Made by a program: the position numbers and the translations under genes. This document shows positions 1 to 6,637 of a stretch of DNA of 10,053 bases, piece by piece (position 1 is the stretch's first letter; each line of letters opens with the position of its first letter). The DNA lies in NCBI GenBank assembly GCA_001796865.1, contig MGNQ01000022.1, positions 38,982 through 49,034 of the forward strand, in the 5' to 3' direction. Source of the stretch: Chloroflexi bacterium RBG_16_56_11. GTDB lineage: Bacteria > Chloroflexota > Dehalococcoidia > Dehalococcoidales > RBG-16-60-22. Below the pieces are notes generated by a model. The model was not told the DNA's origin and made no database searches. It saw only the letters and a list, made by a program, of their open reading frames with translations.

Positions 1-140
1 TTGGCCACGTCAGAGGTGACCCAGGTGATGCGCCAGCCCTGGCCGCAGTGAGGACACCGGGCGGTAGTTGCCCCCTTCGGAACGGAAATCCTGCCGCCCA
101 GGCATTTCACGCAACGCAGAGTATATTCGGTTTTGTTCAC
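1..140 (-). CDS. Small zinc-ribbon protein, N-terminal part (runs off window)
   Basis: Reading the minus strand from a GTG at 140 gives 46 codons without a stop to the window edge, so the 5' end is present and the 3' end is missing. A GGAGG ribosome binding site (151-155) lies 10 bases upstream. The product has two CxxC knuckles, Cys10/Cys13 and Cys29/Cys32, about 16 residues apart and surrounded by basic and hydrophobic residues. That spacing is a typical rubredoxin-like zinc ribbon, probably binding one Zn. Such small cytoplasmic ribbons often bind nucleic acid or stabilise a domain; no specific function can be assigned. It lies downstream of, and on the same strand as, the reading frame at 229-480 and may share its promoter at 485-512. 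The coding call rests on the RBS, the open frame and the paired CxxC motifs. Confidence 0.65.
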   Translation of the reverse strand, partial: MNKTEYTLRCVKCLGGRISVPKGATTARCPHCGQGWRITWVTSDVA

Positions 141-228
141 CCTTTTATATCCTCCGGATTTTTTCGGAAGGCACGCTTACGCCTAATGAGTCATGCGGTT
201 ACTTTTTGAAAATCCCGGCGACGTTCTC

Positions 229-480
229 CTATATGATTCGGACTCGTTCTCTCAGCTCTTTCAGGTAGGCGTTTTCGTGCAATCTAATCCTCGCCTCCAG
301 CCCGATGACGCTGAGAGCGACGGGACAGTATAGATGAAAATGGGGGCGGTCATACTCCCGGCACCGGGGGTTTTTTCGCCGCGCGACATCGCGTAGCCAT
401 CGACTTAACGACGAAGGGATGGCGTCCGGCTCTGGAAATGGTGCTTGCCGTTTCGAAACCGGAACGTTGTCTGGGCATGA
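229..480 (-). pseudogene. Uncharacterised small reading frame, start unclear or frameshifted
   Basis: On the minus strand a frame is open from a TAG at 531-529 to a TAG at 231-229. Its last 60 or so residues look protein-like: a basic stretch, an Arg-Pro-His-Phe-His segment, a hydrophobic core with a Cys, then an amphipathic helix ending RERVRII. The frame has no ATG, GTG or TTG near its beginning. The only ATG at the expected place (478-476) sits exactly where transcription from the perfect promoter at 485-512 should begin, but it is in another frame and stops at 350 after 42 codons. A one-base indel, for instance in the A6C5 homopolymer run at 365-375, would join the two. I therefore treat it as a frameshifted gene, a sequencing error or a leaderless gene with an odd start. 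No family was recognised. The zinc-ribbon gene follows about 90 bases downstream. Confidence 0.35.
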
Positions 481-484
481 GTCT

Positions 485-512
485 ATTATACCATTGCCAG
501 CAGTGCTGTCAA
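485..512 (-). promoter_or_regulatory. Consensus sigma-70 promoter, minus strand
   Basis: Read on the minus strand, a perfect TTGACA (512-507) is followed by 16 bases and a perfect TATAAT (490-485). The predicted start of transcription falls at or next to the ATG at 478-476, which would make a leaderless message. It points toward the small frame at 229-480 and the zinc-ribbon gene at 140. It is divergent from the molybdoenzyme operon promoter at 649-677. Confidence 0.6.
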
Positions 513-648
513 AACCAGAGAAGCGGTGCTATTCTGGGAAAGGGGCTTTAACCTGATTGTAAGCATTACGTTATTCATGGTGTTATTCTTATAAGTTGAG
601 TGCTTTGCACATTATATCAGATAATATATGCTGTATTGAGAAGTATTA

Positions 649-677
649 TTGACTTTTTATATGCATTATGATATTCT
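649..677 (+). promoter_or_regulatory. Sigma-70 promoter of the molybdoenzyme operon
   Basis: TTGACT (649-654), 17 bases, then TATTCT (672-677), preceded by a TG at 669-670 that gives an extended -10. The predicted start, near 684, leaves a short leader to the ATG at 711. The surrounding 540-700 stretch is notably AT-rich compared with the coding DNA, as expected for a promoter region. No clear FNR-type palindrome was found. Confidence 0.6.
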
Positions 678-710
678 GGTAGTGAATATTCAGCGAAAGG
701 TGAAGAAACG

Positions 711-1427
711 ATGAGATGGGGAATGGTCGTCGATTTAACGGTGTGTTCACGCTGCTACGCGTGTGTCGCCGCTTGCCGCGTGGAACATTTTTTACCGATG
801 GGAATGTCCTGGCCCAAGCTGGTAGCCCTTGAGACGAATGATGACCATCCCATCGTATCGACCTACTCGGTGCGCTGCAACCAGTGCCAGGACGCCCCCT
901 GTGTCGAGGTCTGCCCTACCGGGGCAACCCGGCAACGTCCCGACGGAATAATCGTCATCGACCAGGACAAATGCGTCGGCTGCCGTTACTGCGTCGTCGC
1001 CTGCCCTTATCAGAACCGGACGTTCCTCTCTAAAGACAAAGACCGGGGATTCTTCCCGGGTAAAATACATACCGATTTTGAAAAGGCGGGTAAAGAGCTC
1101 TACCCACATCAGGTGGGAACCACGGAAAAATGCAATTTCTGCGCTGAAAGAATCGATGCCGGGCTTGCCAAGGGACTTAAGCCAGGTATCGACCGGGAGG
1201 CCACGCCCGCCTGCGTCAATACCTGCCCCGCCCGTGCCCTGACCTTCGGGGACCTCGACGACCCGGACAGCGAAGTCTCGCGGCTCATCCGCGAAAGAAA
1301 GGGGTTCCAGCTCCACCCGGAGTACGGCACCGACCCGTCAATCTACTTTATCGATGGTAAAATCGGCTGTTCCGACAAGCCGGCGGATGATATTAAAGCG
1401 GAGAAAGCCGGGGTGGCCGGGAAATGA
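711..1427 (+). CDS. Four-cluster ferredoxin subunit of a molybdoenzyme complex (DmsB/PsrB/NrfC type)
   Basis: This 238-residue protein is the electron-transfer subunit that passes electrons between the catalytic Mo/W subunit and the membrane subunit. Sixteen cysteines form four [4Fe-4S] motifs: C12/15/18/22, C56/59/64/68 (CxxCx4CxxxCP), C88/91/94/98 and C141/144/168/172, the last pair split by a 23-residue insertion. This is the layout of the DmsB/PsrB/NrfC family, and no Cys is replaced. There is no Tat or Sec signal; residue 8 onward is already the first cluster fold, so the protein should be cytoplasmic. The start is set by AAAGGTGA at 696-703. Its stop overlaps the next gene's start (ATGA, 1424-1427), indicating translational coupling. 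A short Lys/Ala-rich tail follows the last cluster. Family assignment is firm; the physiological substrate is not inferable. Confidence 0.93.
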   Translation: MRWGMVVDLTVCSRCYACVAACRVEHFLPMGMSWPKLVALETNDDHPIVSTYSVRCNQCQDAPCVEVCPTGATRQRPDGIIVIDQDKCVGCRYCVVACPYQNRTFLSKDKDRGFFPGKIHTDFEKAGKELYPHQVGTTEKCNFCAERIDAGLAKGLKPGIDREATPACVNTCPARALTFGDLDDPDSEVSRLIRERKGFQLHPEYGTDPSIYFIDGKIGCSDKPADDIKAEKAGVAGK

Positions 1428-2308
1428 AAACGATGCAGGCACACGAATGGATGATAAACTACACGCGCCAGACCGAGTGGATAGACCGCCGGGGCATTTT
1501 CCTGTGGATAGCGTTTTACACCGGCGGCCTGGGCGGCGGTCTCTACCTGGTGTCGCTGTTTTTCAATAGCCTGTGGGGAATGTTCCTGAGCTGGCTGATA
1601 ATCGCCGTGATAAAAGGCGGGGCCCATTTTATCTACCTGGGGCGGCCGCTGCGTTTCTGGCGCATGGTGACCAGGCCCGGCTCCTCGTGGCTCTCGCGGG
1701 GAATTATCTTTGTATTGTCGTTCGTCGTTTTAGCCGGGGCGCAAATGGCATTTACCTACTGGATGCCCGGCACGGCGGGCGAGATAATATTTAAAGTCCT
1801 GGCCGGCATCGCCGCGCTGGCGGTAAGTGTCTACACCGGTTTTATTTTGAATACCGTCAAGGGGGTGCCTTTCTGGAACTCCTCGCTGTTGCCTTTGCTC
1901 TTCGTGTCATACGGGGTCATGAGCGGTTTCGGCCTGGCGATTGTCATCGCCCTGAGCGGCGGTGACGTCAATCTCGCCACCTCCGAGACATGGAGTCGGT
2001 GGCTGCTTATCTTTAACACCCTGCTGGTAGTCATCTACCTCCTGGCGGCCGCCAACCGGGAAGCCACCGGAAAACAGTCGGTGATGGAGCAAATGCGCGG
2101 CCACCTGGCGCCGGTCTTCTGGGCCGGCATCGTGGCCCTGGGGATTGTGGTGCCGGCGGTCCTGGCTGTTTTCAGCTATATCGTCGGGGAAATCGCCACG
2201 GCCCTGCTGGTAACCGGCGTTGCCTGCGAAATCATCGGCGGACTATCATTGAGGTACTGCATTCTCAAAGCCGGGGCCTATAAACCGCTGGTCGCCAGGA
2301 CCAGCTAG
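1424..2308 (+). CDS. NrfD/PsrC-family integral membrane subunit
   Basis: The 294-residue protein has eight predicted membrane helices, at roughly residues 24-47, 50-72, 91-113, 120-142, 153-177, 190-209, 229-251 and 255-277. Family hallmarks include the KGGAHFIYLGRPLRFW segment after helix 2, the WNSSLLPLLFVSYG segment in the middle and the GGLSLRYCILKAG C-terminal stretch. In this family (polysulfide reductase PsrC, nitrite reductase NrfD) the subunit binds quinone or quinol and has no haem. Here it should anchor the ferredoxin and catalytic subunits to the membrane. Its start overlaps the previous stop by four bases; a second ATG three codons in is an alternative. Sixty-three bases separate it from the catalytic gene, with only a weak five-pair hairpin (2331-2345) between them, so one transcript is likely. 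Confidence 0.92.
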   Translation: MKTMQAHEWMINYTRQTEWIDRRGIFLWIAFYTGGLGGGLYLVSLFFNSLWGMFLSWLIIAVIKGGAHFIYLGRPLRFWRMVTRPGSSWLSRGIIFVLSFVVLAGAQMAFTYWMPGTAGEIIFKVLAGIAALAVSVYTGFILNTVKGVPFWNSSLLPLLFVSYGVMSGFGLAIVIALSGGDVNLATSETWSRWLLIFNTLLVVIYLLAAANREATGKQSVMEQMRGHLAPVFWAGIVALGIVVPAVLAVFSYIVGEIATALLVTGVACEIIGGLSLRYCILKAGAYKPLVARTS

Positions 2309-2371
2309 TCGTCCGCCGATTTCACGGCTAATCTCTGAGCGAGATATAAATTATTTGGAGAGACAACGCAT

Positions 2372-4504
2372 ATGCCCGAACAAAAAATTGTCAAAACGAC
2401 CTGTAAAGGCTGCCACGGCGGCTGCGGCGTCCTGGTGACCGTGGTGGACGGCACCATCACCCATATCGAGGGAAACCCGGACACCCCCACCAAAGGCACG
2501 ATGTGTTCCAAGGGGCTGTCCAGCATCCAGCACATCAACCACCCGGACCGCCTGAAGTATCCCCTTAAAAGAACGGGGAAACGAGGCGAAGGCAAATGGC
2601 AGAGGATAAGCTGGGACGAGGCGCTGGATACCATCGCGGCCAGGATGAAGGAGAGCCAGGAAAAATACGGCAAATCATCGGTCGCGGTCTCGCAGGGTAC
2701 GGGACGAGGGTACAACGAATACACGCACCGGTTCGCCCGCTCCATCGGCACGGCCAATATCATCACCCCGGGCTACGTCTGCCACAGTCCGCGGCTGGGA
2801 CTGTACGGCCTGGTCACCGGCTACGGCCGGCTCTACTGCGACTACCACGGGTGGGGCGGCGAATTCCCCAAGACGCAGATATCCTGGGCCAAGCAGCTCG
2901 AGATAAGCAGCGCCGACTCCGAGATGGCGGTATGGTTCCTCAACTCGCTGCGGCACGTCAAGAACCTCATCGTCATCGACCCGCGGGAGACGACACTATC
3001 TTCTCGAGCCACGCTGTGGCTGCAAATCCGTCCCGGGACCGACGCTGCCCTGGCCCTGGCCATGATTAACGTCATCATCAACGAAGGCCTCTGGGACAGG
3101 GATTTCGTAGCCAACTGGACATATGGTTTCGACAGGTTAAAAGAGAGAGTGCAGGAGTACACGCCGGAGCGCGCCGCCGAAATTACCTGGCTCAAGGCGG
3201 AGGACATCATCAAGGCCGCCCGGCTCTTCGCTATCGATACGCCGGGCTGCATACAGTTCGGCAGCTCGTTGGAGCGCCAGGCCAACTGCGGCCAGACCCT
3301 CCGGGCGGTCATTTGCTTGCTGGGGGTGACGGGAAATATCGAAAGACCGGGCAGCATGATGAGCTGGATTCCCCCGGCCTCCGGGCTGCGGGAAGAGTTC
3401 TTCACCGAGATACCGATTACCGACGAGATGCGGAAAGGTATCGTCGGGAGCGAGACCTACCGGATGGGGGCCGCCCGCACCGCCCACTCCGATACGGTCA
3501 TTAAGCAACTGCTTGAAGGCAACTCGGTGGTAAAAGTCTGGTTCAGTGTGGGCGGCCAGCAGATAATCCACCTGGCCAACACCAAAGAGGTAATGCGGGC
3601 GCTCATGAACCTGGAATCCCTGTTCCATGTCGACCAGTTTATGGGGCCGATGGCAGAGCACGCCGATATCGTCCTGCCGGCGGCGCATTTCCTGGAAATA
3701 GACGACATCTACGATATGCACCCCCGCTTCATGGTCGAGGCCATCAACAAGGTTGTCGACCCGCCGGGCGAGGCCTGGCCGGACAACAAGATTTTCAACG
3801 AGCTCGGCAAGCGGCTGGTACCGCAATACTGGTTCGACAATGTCGAGATAATGCTGGACTACCAGCTCAAGAAGTCCGGGCTGACCTGGAAAGAGTTCAG
3901 CGCGAAAGGCGTCCTGGCCCGCATGGGTAAAGAGCAGACGTATTACAAATACAAGACCGACTACTGGCGTAAAGGCGGCGGTTTCCCCACCCCAACCGGT
4001 AAGTTTGAGTTTTTCTCCACGGTCCTGGAAAACCTGGGGTATGATGCATTGCCTTACTTTCAGGAGCCGGGTGAAAGTCCCGTCTCGACACCGGAGCTGG
4101 CTAAAGAGTACCCGCTCGTTCTGTCAACGGGATATCGCCAGCCGTTTTATTTTCTTTCGCAGTACCGGAATATCCCCTGGCTGCGCAGCTTCCAGAAAGA
4201 CCCGGTGGTGCAGATACACCCGGAAACGGGTAAAAAATACGGCATCGAGGACGGCGACTGGGCCTGGATTGAAACGCCGCGCGGCCGTATCAAGCAAAAG
4301 ACCCGTCTTTTTCCGGGAATTCACCCCGGTGTGGTCATGGCCACGGCCAACTGCTTTTACCCCGAAGAGCCGGGGCCGCTGCACGGGATGTTGAAGTCCA
4401 ATCCCAACGTGCTCACATCCAACGACCACTGCGATCCGATGTACGGGTCGCCGGACCTGACCGCGTTGTTATGTAAAGTATATAAAGCCGAGGACGGGAA
4501 ATAA
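2372..4504 (+). CDS. Molybdopterin oxidoreductase catalytic subunit (DMSO reductase family), no Tat signal
   Basis: The 710-residue catalytic subunit has an N-terminal [4Fe-4S] motif, C11-x2-C14-x3-C18-x26-C45, followed by Lys47, which in this family lies on the electron path from cluster to pterin. Cys137 (in GYVCHSPRL) is at the usual place of the Mo/W ligand, suggesting a Cys-ligated enzyme as in polysulfide/thiosulfate reductases, periplasmic nitrate reductase or acetylene hydratase. The middle holds the bis-MGD binding domains and the C-terminus the molydopterin dinucleotide-binding domain. There is no twin-arginine signal, and an in-frame stop at 2336-2338 leaves no room for one, so the enzyme should face the cytoplasm. 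RBS GGAGAGA (2357-2363). The gene order (ferredoxin, NrfD, catalytic) differs from the usual catalytic-first order. No TorD-type chaperone gene lies in the window. Substrate unknown; reductase, dehydrogenase and hydratase roles all remain possible. Confidence 0.92.
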   Translation: MPEQKIVKTTCKGCHGGCGVLVTVVDGTITHIEGNPDTPTKGTMCSKGLSSIQHINHPDRLKYPLKRTGKRGEGKWQRISWDEALDTIAARMKESQEKYGKSSVAVSQGTGRGYNEYTHRFARSIGTANIITPGYVCHSPRLGLYGLVTGYGRLYCDYHGWGGEFPKTQISWAKQLEISSADSEMAVWFLNSLRHVKNLIVIDPRETTLSSRATLWLQIRPGTDAALALAMINVIINEGLWDRDFVANWTYGFDRLKERVQEYTPERAAEITWLKAEDIIKAARLFAIDTPGCIQFGSSLERQANCGQTLRAVICLLGVTGNIERPGSMMSWIPPASGLREEFFTEIPITDEMRKGIVGSETYRMGAARTAHSDTVIKQLLEGNSVVKVWFSVGGQQIIHLANTKEVMRALMNLESLFHVDQFMGPMAEHADIVLPAAHFLEIDDIYDMHPRFMVEAINKVVDPPGEAWPDNKIFNELGKRLVPQYWFDNVEIMLDYQLKKSGLTWKEFSAKGVLARMGKEQTYYKYKTDYWRKGGGFPTPTGKFEFFSTVLENLGYDALPYFQEPGESPVSTPELAKEYPLVLSTGYRQPFYFLSQYRNIPWLRSFQKDPVVQIHPETGKKYGIEDGDWAWIETPRGRIKQKTRLFPGIHPGVVMATANCFYPEEPGPLHGMLKSNPNVLTSNDHCDPMYGSPDLTALLCKVYKAEDGK

Positions 4505-4510
4505 CTTTTT

Positions 4511-4584
4511 GTCGTTGCGAGCGCAGCGAAGCAATCCGTTTTCGCCCCGGGGCGGATTGCTTCGGGCCTCGCCCTCGCAATGAC
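4511..4584. repeat. Palindromic intergenic repeat (REP-like), possible bidirectional terminator
   Basis: The left arm (4511-4538, GTCGTTGCGAG then CGAAGCAATCCG) is the reverse complement of the right arm (4553-4584, CGGATTGCTTCG then CTCGCAATGAC). There is one G/A mismatch near the tip and unequal insertions within the arms; a GC-rich loop sits between. It lies in the 89 bases between the convergent molybdoenzyme and alcohol dehydrogenase genes. As I recall, elements of this GTCATTGCGAG...GCAATCC type are dispersed in many copies in Dehalococcoidia and some other bacterial genomes. A transcript from either strand would fold strongly, so it may end both transcripts, although neither side has a long T tract. 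Confidence 0.75.
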
Positions 4585-4593
4585 ATGAACGCT

Positions 4594-5676
4594 CTATCCA
4601 AACATAATCACGTTCCGCAAAACCTCTCCACGTTCTACTTCAGCAATCGCCTCGTTGATTTTTTCCAGCGGATAGCGGTGGGTTATCAACTCGTCGAGCT
4701 TTAAAATCCCCGCCTTGTAAAGCCCTACCAGCCGGGGAATCTGCGTGTGTAGCTGCGTTGTCCCCATGAAGCTGCCGGTGAGCACGCGCTCATCTTTGAT
4801 GAACATAAAAGGCGAGAAATTGACTGTATCCGTGAACCTGGGGAGGCCGACAATCACGGTCATGCCCCGCGGACCGGTCAGAGAAAAACCCTGCTGCACG
4901 GCGGCGGCGCTGCCCACCGTCACGAAAACGTAGTCAGCGCCGGCGCCTCCGGTCAGGTCCCGGACAGCTTTAGCAGCGTCCTCTTTCGCCGAATTTACCG
5001 TGTGGGTCGCACCGAAGTCCCGGGCGGCTTTCAGCTTGTTGTCCGATATGTCCATGGCGATTATCGGGAATGCCCCGGATATCGCGGCGCCCTGCACGGA
5101 GTTGAGTCCGACGCCGCCGATACCGATGATGACACAACTGCTCATCGGCTCGACCCTGGCGCGGTTGACCACCGCCCCGAACCCGGTGATAACGCCGCAG
5201 GCCAGCAGCGCCGCCCTATCGAGAGGCATGTCCGCGGAGACCTTCACCAGCTGGGACTGGTCAACCACCGTATATTCGGCGAAGCTGCCTGTCCGCAATA
5301 CCTGGTTCAAGGCCTGGCCTTTTGTGTTGTGCATCCGTGTCTCGGTGTCCAGCGGCCAGGAAGCGTTACACATGTGGCTACGGCCCGTCAGGCAATAACG
5401 GCACTTTCCGCAGGAGACCAGCAGAGAAATGACGACAGGGTCGCCCCTTTTTAGAGAGGTCACCCCCGGGCCGACCTCTTCGACGTATCCGGCCGATTCA
5501 TGTCCCCCGACAAACGGCAACTTGCCGGGTATTTCACCTTTGAACAAATGTATATCGCTGTGACAGACGGCCGTCGCCGCCAGCTTCACCTTTACCTCTC
5601 CCTGTTGTGGCGGATCTAGTTTTACCTCCTCCACGACCAGCGGCTTCCCGACCTCGTAACATACTGCGGCTTTCAA
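4594..5676 (-). CDS. Zinc-dependent alcohol dehydrogenase (MDR family)
   Basis: This 360-residue medium-chain dehydrogenase should interconvert an alcohol and an aldehyde or ketone with NAD(H). Catalytic zinc ligands are visible as Cys38 (AVCHSD), His59-Glu60 (GGHE) and Cys160. The structural zinc site is intact: Cys89, Cys92, Cys95 and Cys103. The Rossmann glycine motif GIGGVG is at 185-190, with Asp209 at the end of the next strand, which favours NAD over NADP. Length and domain order are normal. The start is a TTG at 5676-5674, chosen because AAGGAGGT (5688-5681) lies four to five bases upstream and the MDR fold begins immediately. The gene ends ten bases from the palindromic repeat. It is divergent from the small EthD-like gene at 5862, with a paired promoter region between them. 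The exact alcohol substrate cannot be told. Confidence 0.93.
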   Translation of the reverse strand: MKAAVCYEVGKPLVVEEVKLDPPQQGEVKVKLAATAVCHSDIHLFKGEIPGKLPFVGGHESAGYVEEVGPGVTSLKRGDPVVISLLVSCGKCRYCLTGRSHMCNASWPLDTETRMHNTKGQALNQVLRTGSFAEYTVVDQSQLVKVSADMPLDRAALLACGVITGFGAVVNRARVEPMSSCVIIGIGGVGLNSVQGAAISGAFPIIAMDISDNKLKAARDFGATHTVNSAKEDAAKAVRDLTGGAGADYVFVTVGSAAAVQQGFSLTGPRGMTVIVGLPRFTDTVNFSPFMFIKDERVLTGSFMGTTQLHTQIPRLVGLYKAGILKLDELITHRYPLEKINEAIAEVERGEVLRNVIMFG

Positions 5677-5726
5677 ATTGACCTCCTTATGAATATAACA
5701 TGGGACGATGAATTACGGCTGCTATC

Positions 5727-5755
5727 AGTCTATTTCTACCCGTGGACAAAGTCAA
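5727..5755 (-). promoter_or_regulatory. Promoter of the alcohol dehydrogenase gene
   Basis: On the minus strand, TTGACT (5755-5750) is followed by 17 bases and TAGACT (5732-5727). The -35 matches consensus at 5 of 6 positions and the -10 at 4 of 6. The leader to the TTG start at 5676 would be about 45 bases. The -35 sits in the left arm of the inverted repeat at 5751-5783. Confidence 0.45.
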
Positions 5756-5783
5756 ATTACCCCGGGTGCGCAGCCAATTTGAC
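5751..5783. repeat. Perfect inverted repeat spanning two divergent -35 boxes
   Basis: GTCAAATT (5751-5758) and AATTTGAC (5776-5783) are exact reverse complements separated by 17 bases that include CCCGGG. Each arm contains the -35 element of one of two divergent promoters. The symmetry extends three bases beyond what the shared TTGAC would force. It could be the binding site of a dimeric regulator acting on both genes, or simply two back-to-back promoters. Confidence 0.45.
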
Positions 5784-5807
5784 AAAGGTGATGACAGAAC
5801 CTATGAT
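5779..5807 (+). promoter_or_regulatory. Strong sigma-70 promoter for the EthD-like gene
   Basis: TTGACA (5779-5784), 17 bases, TATGAT (5802-5807): a perfect -35 and a 5 of 6 match at -10 with ideal spacing. The predicted start is near 5814, about 48 bases ahead of the ATG at 5862. Confidence 0.65.
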
Positions 5808-5861
5808 AAACGCAAACGCAGCGGGAAAACGTTGTGAATCAAAGTTACAAGGAGAAGTAAC

Positions 5862-6197
5862 ATGGCCAAGATGAGAATATTGAATATCGTGGGCACGGAC
5901 TGCCCGGAGAATGAAGCGAAATTCGATAAGTGGTATAACGAAGTCCATATCCCTCTTTTGTTTAAATACAAGGGACTGAAAAAAGTGACCCGCTACCGGC
6001 TCATGACCGCCAGCCAGGGACAGGGCGCCAAATTCCTGGCCATATACGAGTATGATGATAAAGCCGCCATGGACGCTTTTCCCAACAGTCCGGAGTTCAA
6101 GGCCGCTATCGATGAGATGAACGGGACCTGGAAGGACAACATGTTCCAGATTATCTGGGCGGCCAACTACCAGCCTATCAAGACCTGGGAACGATAG
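5862..6197 (+). CDS. Small EthD/DABB-fold protein, function unknown
   Basis: The 111-residue protein has the look of the dimeric alpha-beta barrel (EthD-like) superfamily. An N-terminal strand (MRILNIVGTDC) is followed by a helix ending in KWYNEVHIPLLFKYKGL, then a strand with TRYRL, then LAIYEYDDKAAMDAF with a further helix. The Y-x-E-V-H-I-P pattern is typical of this group, where the His often lies in a small active-site pocket. Members act in varied reactions or as stabilising partners, so no reaction is assigned. It has no signal peptide and should be cytoplasmic. RBS AAGGAGA (5849-5855) six bases before the ATG, and a strong promoter at 5779-5807, support real and probably high expression. 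Its divergent pairing with the alcohol dehydrogenase suggests, but does not prove, a shared metabolic role. Confidence 0.8.
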   Translation: MAKMRILNIVGTDCPENEAKFDKWYNEVHIPLLFKYKGLKKVTRYRLMTASQGQGAKFLAIYEYDDKAAMDAFPNSPEFKAAIDEMNGTWKDNMFQIIWAANYQPIKTWER

Positions 6198-6313
6198 CCC
6201 GGAAGTAACATTCAGCTAAAATTCATTGCGAATGCGGCCGAAGCTGCGTTACCATGGAAATAGGGCCCGCCGGATAGGTAACTCCAGAATGTAACCCCGG
6301 CGACGATTAGCTA

Positions 6314-6619
6314 ATGGTAACGGGCTGGCTGGAATCATCGGCGACTTTCAAAAGAGGGACAATCGCCAAGGCTTGCTTCATCCTGCTGAGCGAGCTGGAC
6401 CTGACGCTGACCGTGCTGGCGGCCTACCTCGGCCTGTGGGAAATCAATCCGTTTATCAGGTTCCTCATCCAGGTGCCGGTGCTCTTGCTGGTGATTAAAC
6501 TGGTGGTGCCTTTCCTGATTGCCTGGTTTATGCCGGGCCGGCTGCTCGTGCCGTCCATCGGTCTGCTGGCGCTCGTGGTCATCTGGAATATCAAGGAGCT
6601 GGTGGTCTTCCTGGTATAA
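6314..6619 (+). CDS. Small three-helix membrane protein (DUF5658-like)
   Basis: The 101-residue protein has three hydrophobic segments, near residues 18-42, 49-71 and 77-100. The first contains Asp29 and Thr33 and is followed by E43-x-N45-P46, with a Lys (62) inside the second. The pattern D...T...G..E.NP...K is what I recall of the DUF5658 family, whose function is unknown. The ATG at 6314 is the first possible start after an in-frame TAG (6308-6310). It has no good ribosome binding site, which weakens the exact start but not the coding call. It lies 116 bases after the EthD-like gene with no clear terminator between, so it may share that transcript. It is convergent with the regulator gene, 18 bases away. 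Confidence 0.7.
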   Translation: MVTGWLESSATFKRGTIAKACFILLSELDLTLTVLAAYLGLWEINPFIRFLIQVPVLLLVIKLVVPFLIAWFMPGRLLVPSIGLLALVVIWNIKELVVFLV

Positions 6620-6637
6620 GGAGGGCTACCAAAAAAA

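Noticed and set aside
68..268. Plus-strand open frame of 66 codons
   Set aside because: No ribosome binding site, low-complexity Ser/Arg-rich product, and it overlaps the better supported zinc-ribbon gene and small frame on the minus strand.
355..376. Terminator-like hairpin CTCCCG-GCAC-CGGGGG followed by six T on the plus strand
   Set aside because: No plus-strand gene or transcript lies upstream for it to end, one pair is G-U, and it falls inside the minus-strand frame; probably chance.
792..1316. Long minus-strand open frame opposite the ferredoxin subunit
   Set aside because: It is a mirror of a gene whose 16 ordered cysteines prove the plus-strand frame; GC-rich codons leave antisense frames open.
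2596..4429. Several long open frames on both strands within the catalytic molybdoenzyme gene
   Set aside because: They lack ribosome binding sites and recognisable domains; the 710-codon frame with cluster and pterin motifs explains the whole stretch.
5000..5454. Plus-strand frames opposite the alcohol dehydrogenase
   Set aside because: Antisense shadows of a complete zinc dehydrogenase with all ligands in place.
5689..5874. Plus-strand 61-codon frame overlapping the start of the EthD-like gene
   Set aside because: It spans both divergent promoters, has no ribosome binding site of its own and runs past the real start at 5862.
6198..6313. Several GTAAC direct copies and one GTTAC between the EthD-like and membrane protein genes
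   Set aside because: Five-base motifs with irregular spacing; not distinguishable from chance without relatives to compare.
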